Of a stretch of DNA of 64,000 nucleotides, positions 8,609 through 17,535 are shown piece after piece (positions within the stretch are counted from its first letter, which is position 1; each line of letters begins with the position of its first letter). Location of the stretch: positions 40,951 through 104,950 of the forward strand of contig DJYC01000028.1 of the NCBI GenBank assembly GCA_002448445.1, read 5' to 3'. The position numbers were made by a program, and so were the translations under genes. Origin of the DNA: Treponema sp. UBA6988 (GTDB lineage Bacteria > Spirochaetota > Spirochaetia > Treponematales > Treponemataceae). The notes beneath the pieces are model-generated. The model was given only the letters and a program-made list of their open reading frames with translations. It made no database searches and was not told the origin of the DNA.

Positions 8609-10654
8609 TTACTGCTGGCGTTCAGCTATAGCTTTCTTTACTCCGTCTGCAAAGAGCTGGTTCTGATCCGTGCGCTCTGGGACGGAGAATTCTGGTGCTC
8701 CGTTGTTGCCAGAGGTGCGGTAGAAGTCCTTTGAGTCTGCTGTGTAGGCAGGGCTTTCGGTGTTGTTGAGCCACCAGTCAAGAACTGCCACTATGCAAAG
8801 GGTGTACTTTATGAGGTTTGCGTTTGTGGCGGCTGTAGTGTCGTCCGGGCGTTTTGCTCCCAAAAGAACGTCAAGCCTCTTGGAGATGATGTTTGGAATT
8901 TCAAAGTTGTAGCGTTCCCAAGTGTTGATTATGCCAAGAACCGGCTTTTTTGCCTGTGCATTCTCGTCTATGCGCCTTGCAAGAACCGTAAAGACCTTGC
9001 GGATGTATTCCGTGCGGTTGTAGATTGGCGTAAACTTATTGTCTGACCTTGGCTTTGAAAGCGTTGGGGCGTTGAATTTAAGGTGGGGAAGGAAGTAGAG
9101 CTTCTGGCCCCAGAACATGGTGTTGATGAGTTCCTTGCCGTAGTTGGTGGAGGCATAGTCACTCTGTGTGTAGAGCGTGTTCATAAAGTTACGCAGGTAT
9201 TCCGCATAGTTCTTTTCAAAGGTGTCGTCAATGTAGAAGCCCCAGTCACCCATAACGTCTGTGATGGAGTCGTCCATGTAGCCAAGTTTTTCGTCTGCCT
9301 TTAGGTTAAAGTTGATGTTGCGGCAGCCGTGGAAGAGGTCGTCTATGATTTTAATAAGAACGATTGCTACCTGAAGGCCGTTGTGGGGGTTGAGCATGTT
9401 GAAGCCGTCATTGAATTTGTAAAGCGGCTGGAAGTAGGGGAACATGTCCGGGTGGGCGTCAAGGTTGGAGAAGCCTGCATCTGGGAAAAGCTGCTCAAGA
9501 ATCTTAAGGCCTGCTTCTACGATTTCGTCCTTTTTACCGGCAACAGGTTTTGCGGCCTCTTCCTGCTTTCTGCGTTCTTCTTCTTCCTTTTCCCTCTGAG
9601 CCTCTTCGTCCACCTTCTTTTTCTTTTCCGGAAGCAGAAGGTCAAATTTTGAAAGTCCAAGGAAGTCAAGGATTTGAACTATTTGTGCCGTAAAGAAGCG
9701 CGGGAATTCAACGTATTCAGAAGAGCACATTCTCATAAGAAGCGGGTACATGCCCTTGATTATCTGGTTGTAGACATAAATCCATTCTGTAATTCCTTGT
9801 TTTGCAAGGGTTTGCACTTTTGAGGAATCAATTGCCGGGTAGGCGCTTATGTCTGCGTAAACTTCCTTGATAAGAGCCGGAACCTGCTGTTCACCAATGT
9901 AGTAGATGGTAATCAGCTCGTGGTAAACTGCTTTTACGAATGGAATGAGCATTGGAACCGTAAGGTCTGCCGCCTGGTCTTCAAGCGTAAGGGCAAGCAT
10001 TTTTATGTTGCGCATTGTCCATTTTCCAACAGTGCGCAGGAATTTAAATTTTAGGTCTGTTTCTGCCGCTATTTTTGCCTTGTAGGTCGCCGGTGCAATC
10101 TGGATAAAGGATTTTAGCGTAGAAATAAAGGCCTGCATGTGCTCAACGTGCTGCTTTATGGTGTATTCGCCGAATTCGCGGGTGACCCTTTCCCTGTTTT
10201 TTGAAGAAAGGCCAAATATAAAGTTAAAGAAGCCAAAGTCGGGCTTGAGGTTGTATTCCTCAGACTGCATGAGGCGGTTCATCAGTTTTAGGTTGTGCGA
10301 AGTGATTGCAGGAAGGTCTTCGTCTGTTTTGCGTGCCTTGCCGCTTTTTACCAGGTTGTTTACGGAAGGGGATGCTTTCTTCTGACCTGTTGTGGAAGAA
10401 AGGGCCGCGCTTTTTGCAGAAATGTCGCTGGAAGAAAGGCCCGAAGCCTTTATGTGGCCGCCAACGACTACGCGGTTGCGCTTTGGCAAAGTGTCCGGGT
10501 TAATAGGAGTGGGACGTTCCGGAAGTATTTCTCCGCCCAGCTTTTTTTGCATTTCCAGGGCTTCGATTGGGTCGATTGCGCCAATGTTTTTGCGGGTTTG
10601 CTCCAGAGTTCCAGGTGCGAAGGCCCGTGATTTTTTATTACTTGAATCAGACAT
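8609..10654 (-). CDS. Large treponemal protein, function unknown
   Basis: The 681-residue protein has no signal peptide or membrane segment and is predicted cytoplasmic. Residues 1-110 are polar and low in complexity, residues about 115-350 helical, followed by a very charged Glu/Lys/Arg stretch (KKKKVDEEAQREKEEEERRKQ, about 345-367) that could be a coiled coil, then a second helical half rich in Tyr, Phe and Asn. I recognise no enzyme motif. It is the last gene of the minus-strand block (ATPase, lgt, DUF2804, this gene), starts 13 bases after the DUF2804 stop with a good GGGGAG ribosome site, and ends at a strong terminator. Confidence 0.75.
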   Translation of the reverse strand: MSDSSNKKSRAFAPGTLEQTRKNIGAIDPIEALEMQKKLGGEILPERPTPINPDTLPKRNRVVVGGHIKASGLSSSDISAKSAALSSTTGQKKASPSVNNLVKSGKARKTDEDLPAITSHNLKLMNRLMQSEEYNLKPDFGFFNFIFGLSSKNRERVTREFGEYTIKQHVEHMQAFISTLKSFIQIAPATYKAKIAAETDLKFKFLRTVGKWTMRNIKMLALTLEDQAADLTVPMLIPFVKAVYHELITIYYIGEQQVPALIKEVYADISAYPAIDSSKVQTLAKQGITEWIYVYNQIIKGMYPLLMRMCSSEYVEFPRFFTAQIVQILDFLGLSKFDLLLPEKKKKVDEEAQREKEEEERRKQEEAAKPVAGKKDEIVEAGLKILEQLFPDAGFSNLDAHPDMFPYFQPLYKFNDGFNMLNPHNGLQVAIVLIKIIDDLFHGCRNINFNLKADEKLGYMDDSITDVMGDWGFYIDDTFEKNYAEYLRNFMNTLYTQSDYASTNYGKELINTMFWGQKLYFLPHLKFNAPTLSKPRSDNKFTPIYNRTEYIRKVFTVLARRIDENAQAKKPVLGIINTWERYNFEIPNIISKRLDVLLGAKRPDDTTAATNANLIKYTLCIVAVLDWWLNNTESPAYTADSKDFYRTSGNNGAPEFSVPERTDQNQLFADGVKKAIAERQQ

Positions 10655-10667
10655 GTCTATGCTCCCC

Positions 10668-11735
10668 TTATAGTCTTATAGAATATTTCTTTGTTATCCC
10701 CGGCAACGATTTTATGGATATTTTTTCACCGTCTGCCGTAAGCAAGTCTCCTTCAAAAGTTCCGTATATTGTATGGTATTCAGAATGAAGAATAATTGCG
10801 CTGATTATATTCTTATTATCGGAAACAGGCGAAAAAGTTAAATCAATCATATTCTCCGTGTCCTGAATAATCCATTTATTCATTATACCATAAGAATGGG
10901 TAATTACAACAGGTGGAAGGGGTGTTGGCTTGCCGTCGTAGAAGAGGACGTTGCTGTTGTACTTGTCCTGGTCAACTGCATCCTGGGAGCTGGCCTGAAT
11001 CCTAAAGGAAATGTTCTTTCCGTTGACGCATCCCATGCCGGTAACAAATTCACCGTGGCTTATGAATTTCATGTAGGTGCGGTTTATCTCAAAGAAAGAG
11101 ATGCCGTCGCAGTCCTTCATGGTGATTGCATCTGAATGCTTGGGAATAAGCGTAACTGCCCCGTGCAGAGGCAAAGTGGCATAATAGTGGGCCGAACATC
11201 TCCTGCGTGTTGGGGAAGGGGAAATGCAGGTTAGCTCCGTCATTTGGTCAGAGTTAAAGCGTGCTATAAGGGCCGAATTTGCGTTTGGACGTACGCTGTC
11301 TCCCTTAAGGTTGAATATTACGGAAAGCTTGTCCGTCTTTCGGTCCCAGCTTATCCTTATGTAGCGGGATTTTTTGTAGCTGGAGGTTGATGCCGCTATA
11401 AGCTTGTGGGGAACAAAGCGTTTTCTTGGTCCCATGACCGAGCGGTAGACATACCTCTGCTTTGTCTGCATGTTCCAGAAATTTACTTCCGCCATTCCGA
11501 ATATCTTTGAATCGTAAAAGTCTATGCAGCCAATATAGTCGCCAAGGCTAAAGAAAAATGAGAGGCGGCTTTTAATGCGCAAGTTGGACAGCAGGGTAGG
11601 CATGGGAAAAGTGTAGAAGGGGTTCTTTATGCCGCGTATGTCCAGCCGCTCCGGGTGGTTCAGAAAGGTTCCAAATACAGGTTTGCCTTTGCGGACAAAA
11701 GACTGCGGTGCTTCCTCTAGTTCTCTGGTGTACAA
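10668..11735 (-). CDS. DUF2804 family protein
   Basis: The 355-residue product matches the DUF2804 pattern: an N-terminal segment with NPFYTFPMPTLLSNLRIK, then SFFFSLGDYIGCIDFYDSKIFGMAEVNFWN, repeated beta strands, and a C-terminal GTFEGDL segment. DUF2804 proteins are beta-rich and distantly resemble lipocalin-like or AttH-type carotenoid-binding folds; no activity is established. No signal peptide is visible. Its start overlaps the end of lgt by 19 bases, which indicates translational coupling in one operon. Confidence 0.75.
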   Translation of the reverse strand: MYTRELEEAPQSFVRKGKPVFGTFLNHPERLDIRGIKNPFYTFPMPTLLSNLRIKSRLSFFFSLGDYIGCIDFYDSKIFGMAEVNFWNMQTKQRYVYRSVMGPRKRFVPHKLIAASTSSYKKSRYIRISWDRKTDKLSVIFNLKGDSVRPNANSALIARFNSDQMTELTCISPSPTRRRCSAHYYATLPLHGAVTLIPKHSDAITMKDCDGISFFEINRTYMKFISHGEFVTGMGCVNGKNISFRIQASSQDAVDQDKYNSNVLFYDGKPTPLPPVVITHSYGIMNKWIIQDTENMIDLTFSPVSDNKNIISAIILHSEYHTIYGTFEGDLLTADGEKISIKSLPGITKKYSIRL

Positions 11736-12721
11736 GGTGCCGCCTTCTTTTTGTTACGGAAGTAGAGAATTGCCATAAAAGCAAGCCCGCCCAAAATCAT
11801 TATTGAGCAGAGAATCTGTCCGGTAGAAAGATTCAGGAGGGATGTGTTGCGGTAAAGAATTTCGCTTCCGTCTTTGGAAATCCTGTAGCCCAGGTCTGAA
11901 TCCGGCTCGCGGAAATATTCTATTATGAATCTTACGAATCCGTAGGAAATGGTGTAAAGCGCCGTAAGAAAACCGTCAAAGGGCTTGTGCTTTCGGACAT
12001 TCCACAAAAGCAGGAAAACTGCCAGACCTTCAAAAAGTGCTTCGTAAAGCTGGCTTGGGTGCCTAGGCAAGTCTATAAGCTTTAATCCTTCAGGAACAAC
12101 CATCTTGCACTGGGCGGCAAAGTCCTTAACCCAGTCAAGGCTGTAGGAAAAAGGCTCTGCGTGGGGGAAGGTAAAGCCCCAAGGCATAGTGGTAATCCTT
12201 CCGTAAAGCTCTCCGTTCAGGAAATTGCCTATGCGGCCAAAAGTGTATCCTGCCGGAATTGCCACGACAATAGCGTCTATCCACTTTAGGGTAGGCTTTT
12301 TGTGCCAGTGACACCATAAAAGCGTTCCAACAAGACCGCCTATAAAGCCTCCGTGGTAAGACATGCCTGCAAGACCTGTGAATTTTTTTGTTACGGAGTC
12401 AAAGGGCCAGAAGATAAGCCAGGGTGCCTTTAGATACCTTCCGCTCGTGTCGTAAACAAGCGTGGAGAAAACGCGGGCACCAATCAGCAAAAAGATTATT
12501 CCGCATGCGATAAAGCTAAAAATATCGTCATCGGTTGCCGTATAGCCCTCTGCATTGAGCGCACCTTCATTCTTTTCCTTGCGGAGAATCAGGAAGGCGG
12601 TTACAAATGCAAAAATATACATCAAGCCGTACCAGCGCAAAAGGCCTAAAACAGGTACGTTTGGAAAAATTTCCGGATGAATCCAGCTCGGATATTTAAT
12701 ATATAGAAGAAAATTGGACAT
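11717..12721 (-). CDS. lgt: Prolipoprotein diacylglyceryl transferase
   Basis: This 334-residue inner-membrane enzyme moves diacylglyceryl from phosphatidylglycerol onto the lipobox cysteine of prolipoproteins, the first step of lipoprotein maturation and relevant to the many lipoproteins in this window. Seven hydrophobic segments are visible. Diagnostic motifs: LRWYGLMY near residue 30, YHGGFIGG, the Lgt signature GRIGNFLNGELYGR, HPSQLYEA and RFIIEYFREPD. A treponemal insertion (AEPFSYSLDWVKDF) sits after the signature. Its ATG shares one base with the stop of the upstream ATPase gene, so the two are coupled; DUF2804 overlaps downstream. Confidence 0.95.
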   Translation of the reverse strand: MSNFLLYIKYPSWIHPEIFPNVPVLGLLRWYGLMYIFAFVTAFLILRKEKNEGALNAEGYTATDDDIFSFIACGIIFLLIGARVFSTLVYDTSGRYLKAPWLIFWPFDSVTKKFTGLAGMSYHGGFIGGLVGTLLWCHWHKKPTLKWIDAIVVAIPAGYTFGRIGNFLNGELYGRITTMPWGFTFPHAEPFSYSLDWVKDFAAQCKMVVPEGLKLIDLPRHPSQLYEALFEGLAVFLLLWNVRKHKPFDGFLTALYTISYGFVRFIIEYFREPDSDLGYRISKDGSEILYRNTSLLNLSTGQILCSIMILGGLAFMAILYFRNKKKAAPCTPEN

Positions 12722-13866
12722 TAGATTTTAAACCCCTGTCGTGCCGCTTCCACAAGTTTTTTCTTGAGCAGCAAATTCTCTGCCTTAAGGTGAGAGATTT
12801 CATACTGCTGCTGCTTTATTGCCTCTGCAAGTTCGCCCGTAGTAAGAGCCCCTGTGCCGATAAGGTCTTCAACATAAGACATCTTTGCGCTAAAGTCGTC
12901 CGTTGCCTCTTCTTCCGCTGCCTGGAAAGAAAAGTCGGAAGCCTGGGTGATGTCGTAATCATCGTCAAACTTTAGCGTAGCAGAATGCATTATCTTTTCT
13001 GCAATGCGGTAAACTGCCTGCGAAATTAAAGACTGTGGCTTATAAATGATAACCGGAAGCCTTGAAGCAAGAGCCTTGTCCTGCAAAGAGTCGCGGTAAA
13101 TAACGCCAAGATGCTCAAGGTCAAGGCCAAGGAACTGCTTGCAAGAGTGGCGGATTCTCTGCGCACGGTCTGCGTCTTTTGGATCGTCAATCATGTTAAG
13201 GACCATGCGGGGGTGGAATTCTGCAAGACGCTGGTTAAAGAGCCTGGTGTTTTCCGGGTCAACCTGCGCAAGGGATTTTACAAGGTTTGGCAGGTAAAGC
13301 TTCTGCAGCGCGGCTGAATCCTTTTTAAGGCTTTCAAGCTTGTTGTATGCCGGGGTTCCACGCCTAAAGGTATTGTACATCATGCGGAAGACTACATTCT
13401 TAAGGAAAAGGTAGCCGTTAAGGGTGGCCGTAACTGTTGGAGCCGTAACGATGATTCCCTGCGGAGACAGGATGAACATGTCAAGGATTGCAAGGTGGGT
13501 TCCTGCACCAAGGTCAAGGATAAGGTAGTCGTAGTTAAGCGATTCAAAATTTTTTATAAGCTCATTTTTTTTGCTGGCCCTAAGGGTTGTAAGACCTGGA
13601 ATCTCAGAGTCACCGGCAATAAAATCAACGTTTTCGTAGTCAGTCTTAGTGATTATTTCTGAAAACTGAGACTGGCCGGTTAAATAAGTTCCAATGCCAA
13701 TTTTTGGAGATGGCTGGCCTATAACAAGGTGCAGGTTTGAAGCACCCAAATCGAGGTCAACTAAAAGAACTTTTTTTCCTGCTTGTCCTAAAGCTATGGC
13801 AAGGTTTGCGCTAAGAAGGCTTTTTCCCACACCACCTTTGCCGCTTGCAACGGGTATTATTTGCAT
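12721..13866 (-). CDS. MinD/FlhG-like P-loop ATPase
   Basis: The product (381 residues from Met at 13866) is a deviant-Walker ATPase of the ParA/MinD superfamily: SGKGGVGKSLLSANLAIALGQ with both signature lysines, then LLVDLDLGASNLHLVIG and DYLILDLGAGTH. After the ATPase core a C-terminal tail (residues 330-381) is polar and ends in a short coiled-coil-like helix (EISHLKAENLLLKKKLVEAARQ). FlhG-type members control flagellar number and placement, MinD-type members division site; neither partner is nearby, so the role is open. An ATG nine bases further upstream lies inside the TATAAT box, so it cannot be the start of a transcript from that promoter; the downstream ATG would be leaderless. Confidence 0.85.
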   Translation of the reverse strand: MQIIPVASGKGGVGKSLLSANLAIALGQAGKKVLLVDLDLGASNLHLVIGQPSPKIGIGTYLTGQSQFSEIITKTDYENVDFIAGDSEIPGLTTLRASKKNELIKNFESLNYDYLILDLGAGTHLAILDMFILSPQGIIVTAPTVTATLNGYLFLKNVVFRMMYNTFRRGTPAYNKLESLKKDSAALQKLYLPNLVKSLAQVDPENTRLFNQRLAEFHPRMVLNMIDDPKDADRAQRIRHSCKQFLGLDLEHLGVIYRDSLQDKALASRLPVIIYKPQSLISQAVYRIAEKIMHSATLKFDDDYDITQASDFSFQAAEEEATDDFSAKMSYVEDLIGTGALTTGELAEAIKQQQYEISHLKAENLLLKKKLVEAARQGFKI

Positions 13867-13873
13867 AATTGCC

Positions 13874-13903
13874 ATTATACCATAACAAAGAGCTAAAAGT
13901 CTA
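13874..13903 (-). promoter_or_regulatory. Promoter overlapping the alternative start of the MinD-like gene
   Basis: On the minus strand TAGACT (13903-13898) and TATAAT (13879-13874) are 18 bases apart. The last A and T of TATAAT form part of the upstream ATG at 13875, while the ATG at 13866 is seven bases past the box. Confidence 0.55.
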
Positions 13904-14025
13904 TAATTTTTTTCTTATAGTAGGCGTTTGTCGCAATCTAACACAAATTCATCGTGGGGCGTTGCGGGGGTAACGGAAAACGCGTAAGCGGTTGGAGCCA
14001 GGTGGAGATGCCACCCCCCTCATAA

Positions 14026-14040
14026 TAGACCTGTTCGGAA
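14026..14040 (+). repeat. Left 15-bp inverted repeat of the accessory island
   Basis: TAGACCTGTTCGGAA is repeated exactly in inverted orientation at 17536-17550. A TA dinucleotide lies at each outer edge if the ends are taken as GACCTG and CAGGTC, as for some insertion sequences that duplicate TA. The gap from 13880 to 14464 holds this repeat, an apparently non-coding stretch, and the hairpins before the SIR2-like gene; no gene is supported there. Confidence 0.65.
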
Positions 14041-14353
14041 CCTCTGTTGGTTTCCTCTCTCCAGTCTGACAAATCCTCAGGCTAAAACTTTGCGGATTTG
14101 CTTTTTTTAAGGTTCGTGTTCGAAAAAGTGAAGTTTCCAAAACACGTCCATTCAATCCTAAGGGGAAACTAAAATCAAATCCTGTCATTTTATGTTTAGT
14201 TTTGTCTTTTTGTTAGCAATGTTATCCGAAGAATCTGAATAATGAATTTTTAAATTCTAATAATAAATGGATGTAAAATACAAGAGAACCTAGAGAAAAC
14301 GAATTGGATTTTAGTGTGTGAAAGTACCCCTCATAAAATTTTCTAAAAAAAAT

Positions 14354-14452
14354 CGCGCAAAGCGCGGACTCAAAAGGTATACCTTTTGAGTAATTGACTA
14401 AATTACTCAAAACCGATTTTCATCGCTTCGCTCGAAAATCGGTTTTGAATTT
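14354..14452 (+). promoter_or_regulatory. Three consecutive hairpins ahead of the SIR2-like gene
   Basis: Three stems follow one another: CGCGC/GCGCG (14354-14366, three-base loop), a 24-base perfect palindrome (14368-14391) and a 14-bp stem (14407-14420 with 14435-14448) followed by ATTTTTA. The last resembles a rho-independent terminator yet ends only 12 bases before the start codon, and the ribosome site AGGAAG comes just after it. Possible roles are attenuation, termination of upstream transcription, or a structured RNA. Confidence 0.6.
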
Positions 14453-14464
14453 TTAGGAAGTCCT

Positions 14465-15697
14465 ATGGGAAAAAGTGTTGCTTTTTTATGTGGAGCTGGT
14501 TGTGAAGGAAAAAATCAGTTAGATTTCCCTTCTGGTGCAAATTTTAAAAAAGATATTGTTCTTTCAAAAAACATAAAGACTCTGTATGAAAAAATAAATT
14601 CGTCCAGAAAATTCCATGAAAACTTCTCTAATGGAGCGATAATTGACGCCCGCTGTTCAACCATTCTTTATCAGACTTTTGTTGAACATGTTGATTTATT
14701 AAATAATCTTTCTAATGAAGTAAAAAAGATTATTAAAAATTATATTTCTTACAGAAAAGGAAATATAGAAAACGATTCTGAGAAAAAAGAAATACAAAGT
14801 AAATTCAAAGAACTTTATAAAAGTTTTATCGGTGTTTCGAATAACTGTAATATTTCAGAGCAAGATAGAGAACTTTTTTTTGGGAATATAACACTCTGCT
14901 CGTTTTCTGACGAGCTTTTCAATTATCTTAGAATGCCAGAAGTTTATAAAACAGAAGTTTCTAAAGTTGAAAAGCTTTATTTTTCTGCTTATCTGAGTAT
15001 TTTAAAATCTATTTACAAAACTGCCCATAATAAAGATTTTGAAAAAGACTATTTGTGTTCAAGTGTTAATGATAAAAAACAGTTTAGAGTGTGTTTGGAA
15101 AAAGACTTGGAAGAATGGCAGAATTTAATAATTCGGAAAAATTGTGATAATAAAAATCTTTATTACGAAACTATAAGAGAAAAAAAAGCTAAATATGATT
15201 TTGAAGGCTCTGTCATTACGACAAATTACACAAATTTTGCTGAAAAAATCACAGGATTAAAAACTGCATATCTTCATGGAAAACTTGATTGGTTCGAAGA
15301 CATAAACTCAAAAGAAATAAAACTTCTTTCTGATTTTTCTGATGAAGCTGAAATAATGCCTTTTCTTTTTATACCCAGCGGAGTAAAGCCTGTAATCAGC
15401 TTAAAGCAGATTGAACAATACAAAATCGCTTTAGAAGCTTTTACGCAGTCTGATTTACTGTGCATTTTGGGATATTCCATAAATAGTGATGATGAACATA
15501 TTCAAAATTTTATACGTGAAAGACTTAATCAAAAAAAGAGAGTTCTTTTTTTTCTTTATTTAGGCGATAAAGACTTTACCTATATGAAGAATGACTATTG
15601 TGCGATGTTCGGGAACTCTCAGTATTTAGAAATCAAAAAAATAGAAAAATCTCAAGATTTTAGAACTGGTTTAGAAAACGCATTGAAAGCGTTTTAA
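14465..15697 (+). CDS. SIR2-like domain protein, candidate defence NADase
   Basis: The 410-residue protein has SIR2-type features: an N-terminal nucleotide-binding motif FLCGAGCEG (residues 7-15) followed by FPSGANF, a central VITTNYTNFAE, then YLHGKLDW with the conserved His, and LCILGYSINSDDEHI near residue 330. This order matches SIR2_2-like proteins, several of which cleave NAD in antiphage systems such as Thoeris or DSR. No membrane segment or recognisable partner domain is present. The gene is strikingly AT-rich compared with its neighbours and lies between 15-bp inverted repeats, so it looks acquired. The ribosome site AGGAAG precedes the ATG. Antiphage function is inference from family and context only. 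Confidence 0.7.
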   Translation: MGKSVAFLCGAGCEGKNQLDFPSGANFKKDIVLSKNIKTLYEKINSSRKFHENFSNGAIIDARCSTILYQTFVEHVDLLNNLSNEVKKIIKNYISYRKGNIENDSEKKEIQSKFKELYKSFIGVSNNCNISEQDRELFFGNITLCSFSDELFNYLRMPEVYKTEVSKVEKLYFSAYLSILKSIYKTAHNKDFEKDYLCSSVNDKKQFRVCLEKDLEEWQNLIIRKNCDNKNLYYETIREKKAKYDFEGSVITTNYTNFAEKITGLKTAYLHGKLDWFEDINSKEIKLLSDFSDEAEIMPFLFIPSGVKPVISLKQIEQYKIALEAFTQSDLLCILGYSINSDDEHIQNFIRERLNQKKRVLFFLYLGDKDFTYMKNDYCAMFGNSQYLEIKKIEKSQDFRTGLENALKAF

Positions 15698-15719
15698 ATA
15701 TAATTTTTAGGAGAAGATT

Positions 15720-16586
15720 ATGAAGAAAATCCTTGGTGCATTTCTAATTGCAAGTACATTTATTTTTGCTTCGTGCAGCAGTGGTTCAGAAAGTGGAACT
15801 TCTGTAGACAACAAGCAGGAAGAACAGAGTACAACTGAAAATACTAATTCCAGTGGTGTTAAACCTGTAGCACCTACTCTTACAGAAATTGTTGTACCTC
15901 AAAATTTAAAAGTTGAATTGAATTCTGCTGATATAAAAAAACAGATATCCTTTAACTATAATGATTTTAAGGAAAATGCTCCAAAAGTTTTCTTTACAGT
16001 TTCCTGGGAACCTGTTGAAAATGCAACTGAGTACTATGTTTACACAGCTGCAACTAATGAATTTACAGAAGATACACCCCTTAATAAAACTGTAACAGAA
16101 CCTTCAGTTCAGCTTGAACTTAATTTGGGGCAAAAAGAAATAAAACTTGATAATTCGTATGTGGCAGTTAAGGCCCATAATAGTGACTATAATTTGACAT
16201 CTGATTTAAGTTCTTCTGTAACTTGTATTAGTAATTTTCTAAAAAGTGCATCATATGGTTCTAGTTCTGATATGAAAGATGGAAAATATTGGTCTGATAA
16301 TGAGTTGTTTGTATGGAGTAATGTTTCTGGAGCTTCAAAATACAAAATTGTTAACTGTTATCGCCATACTAATAGCCATACTGGTGCCTCAAGTGAGGAG
16401 GACTGGGGGTGTCGTATTTATACGCCTGAAACAGATGGGTATTATCAGCTTTACCCAGGTACAAAAGGAAGTAAGTTTGACTCTACAAGAGCCTATGTTA
16501 CATTGTTAGCTTTTGATGAAAACGATATATTACTAGGAGTTAGTAATCGAGGAATAATGTATATGAATAAGTTTCGTTATTACTAA
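15720..16586 (+). CDS. Lipoprotein with fibronectin III-like segment
   Basis: The 288-residue product has a lipoprotein signal (KKILGAFLIASTFIFASC, Cys at residue 19), a Ser/Thr/Glu/Asn linker to residue 50, and a beta-rich mature part. Residues 80-150 (FFTVSWEPVENATEYYVYTA) resemble a fibronectin type III repeat, and a second similar segment (LFVWSNVSGASKYKIVNCY) begins near residue 195. It starts 22 bases after the SIR2-like gene with a strong AGGAGAAG ribosome site and shares its low GC, so the two may be cotranscribed. The function is unknown. Confidence 0.75.
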   Translation: MKKILGAFLIASTFIFASCSSGSESGTSVDNKQEEQSTTENTNSSGVKPVAPTLTEIVVPQNLKVELNSADIKKQISFNYNDFKENAPKVFFTVSWEPVENATEYYVYTAATNEFTEDTPLNKTVTEPSVQLELNLGQKEIKLDNSYVAVKAHNSDYNLTSDLSSSVTCISNFLKSASYGSSSDMKDGKYWSDNELFVWSNVSGASKYKIVNCYRHTNSHTGASSEEDWGCRIYTPETDGYYQLYPGTKGSKFDSTRAYVTLLAFDENDILLGVSNRGIMYMNKFRYY

Positions 16587-16912
16587 AGTAATTTTCTTTT
16601 TTGCATAAGTAAAGTAGACGAATTTAAAAAGTTGTTATTCTGAATTCATTTCAGCAGCAGCTTTATAAATTTCGAAACGAACTTGCCTGTCGTATAGAAG
16701 ATTCGGAAAGACAGACTGTGTGAAGCCCTTTCTGTAAATTCAGTAGGCTGCGGTAAAAATTTTTAATACGGGTGTGTTCCGCAAGCAGCTGACAGCTACC
16801 GTTTCTTTTTTGAAGATAAATTACTACAGATTTTTTATCAAGAGTAAAACAGTAAAGACAGCTTCCCCGTAAGGAAGTTGTCTTTTTTTGATTAGTTAGG
16901 TAGACGGCCTTC
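16587..16912. other. Non-coding stretch with a terminator near its end
   Basis: No convincing reading frame is present on either strand. The only clear structure is the terminator at 16857-16889. A small untranslated RNA or a long 3' tail of the lipoprotein transcript is possible but unsupported. Confidence 0.4.
16857..16889 (+). terminator. Rho-independent terminator
   Basis: GACAGCTTCC (16857-16866) pairs with GGAAGTTGTC (16873-16882) through one G-U pair, with a six-base loop and seven T residues after it. It would stop plus-strand transcripts about 270 bases past the lipoprotein gene. Confidence 0.85.
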
Positions 16913-17267
16913 TTACATTATGCACATTTCACCGTAGGCCTGACCCCAGTTATGAATTGGCCGAGTCCATTTTTTCTTCGGAATCGTACCATTCTATGCT
17001 GGCATTTCCGAAAAACTCGTAGTCAGGATTTCCAGGAAGTCATTCTTTAAAAATCCGCGTGTTCGTTTCCTGGAGCGTCTTTGGAATCGGGCCGTAACAG
17101 TCGAATACGGCCCAGTCGCGTTTTGGGAATTCATAAACGCACATTCACTCCGAAACTTCGCCTCCGGTATATTTTCCTGCAATCAGGTAGCGGAATTTCC
17201 CGCCTTCAAGGTCGTCTATGCAGATTCCGAACTTTCCGATACAGTTATCGACGACTGCTTTTTCATA
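16913..17267 (-). pseudogene. Decayed GyrI-like effector-binding domain of an AraC-type regulator
   Basis: Translating the minus strand gives YEKAVVDNCIGKFGICIDDL, then FRYLIAGKYTGG, then RDWAVFDCYGPIPKTLQETN, RIFKE, and LPGNPDYEFFGNASIEWY. This order is typical of the C-terminal effector-binding (GyrI-like) domain found behind AraC helix-turn-helix regions. Two in-frame TGA codons interrupt it (one where KEWLP would be usual), and a frameshift near 16945 separates the last segment, NWGQAYGEMCIM, which ends at a TAA. No helix-turn-helix part is left upstream. It is a remnant, probably stranded by the rearrangements that built this island. Confidence 0.65.
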
Positions 17268-17350
17268 CGAATTTTACCTCATGCTCCCTGCAGTAATCCC
17301 TGTTCGTCTTGTTGTGGTGAATTTTGTTGGCCAGAACCTCCGCCGGGTAA

Positions 17351-17520
17351 ACCACCGCCTATGGCGGTGGTACTTGATGAGAATGTCATACGGAATTACA
17401 TTCGAGCCAAAACAGAAGACCACAGACAAGATGGGCAACAATAGTTAAGCCTGTGCCATAGGCTAGGCTAACTGCTTTGAGCGGTTCACTCTTCGAGCCA
17501 CCACCTCTGGCGGTAGATGA
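17351..17520 (+). mobile_element. Hairpin-rich segment resembling an IS200/IS605-type end
   Basis: A perfect 9-bp stem, ACCACCGCC (17351-17359) with GGCGGTGGT (17363-17371), is followed by a segment with GAGCGGTTCACTCTTCGAGC and a second, imperfect CCACC-CTCTGGCGG hairpin at 17501-17514. This layout recalls the subterminal hairpins at the right end of IS200/IS605 elements carrying tnpB, but no tnpA or tnpB gene remains. The assignment rests on architecture only. Confidence 0.35.
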
Positions 17521-17535
17521 CTTGCAAAATTAATT

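Noticed and set aside
13949..14188. Minus-strand frame of 79 codons before the SIR2 island
   Set aside because: No ribosome site, it crosses the 15-bp inverted repeat, and no similarity or codon pattern supports coding.
16913..17267. TGA read as Trp in the GyrI-like remnant, suggesting a recoded organism
   Set aside because: All intact genes in the window use TGG for Trp and several use TGA as stop; the remnant also has a frameshift.
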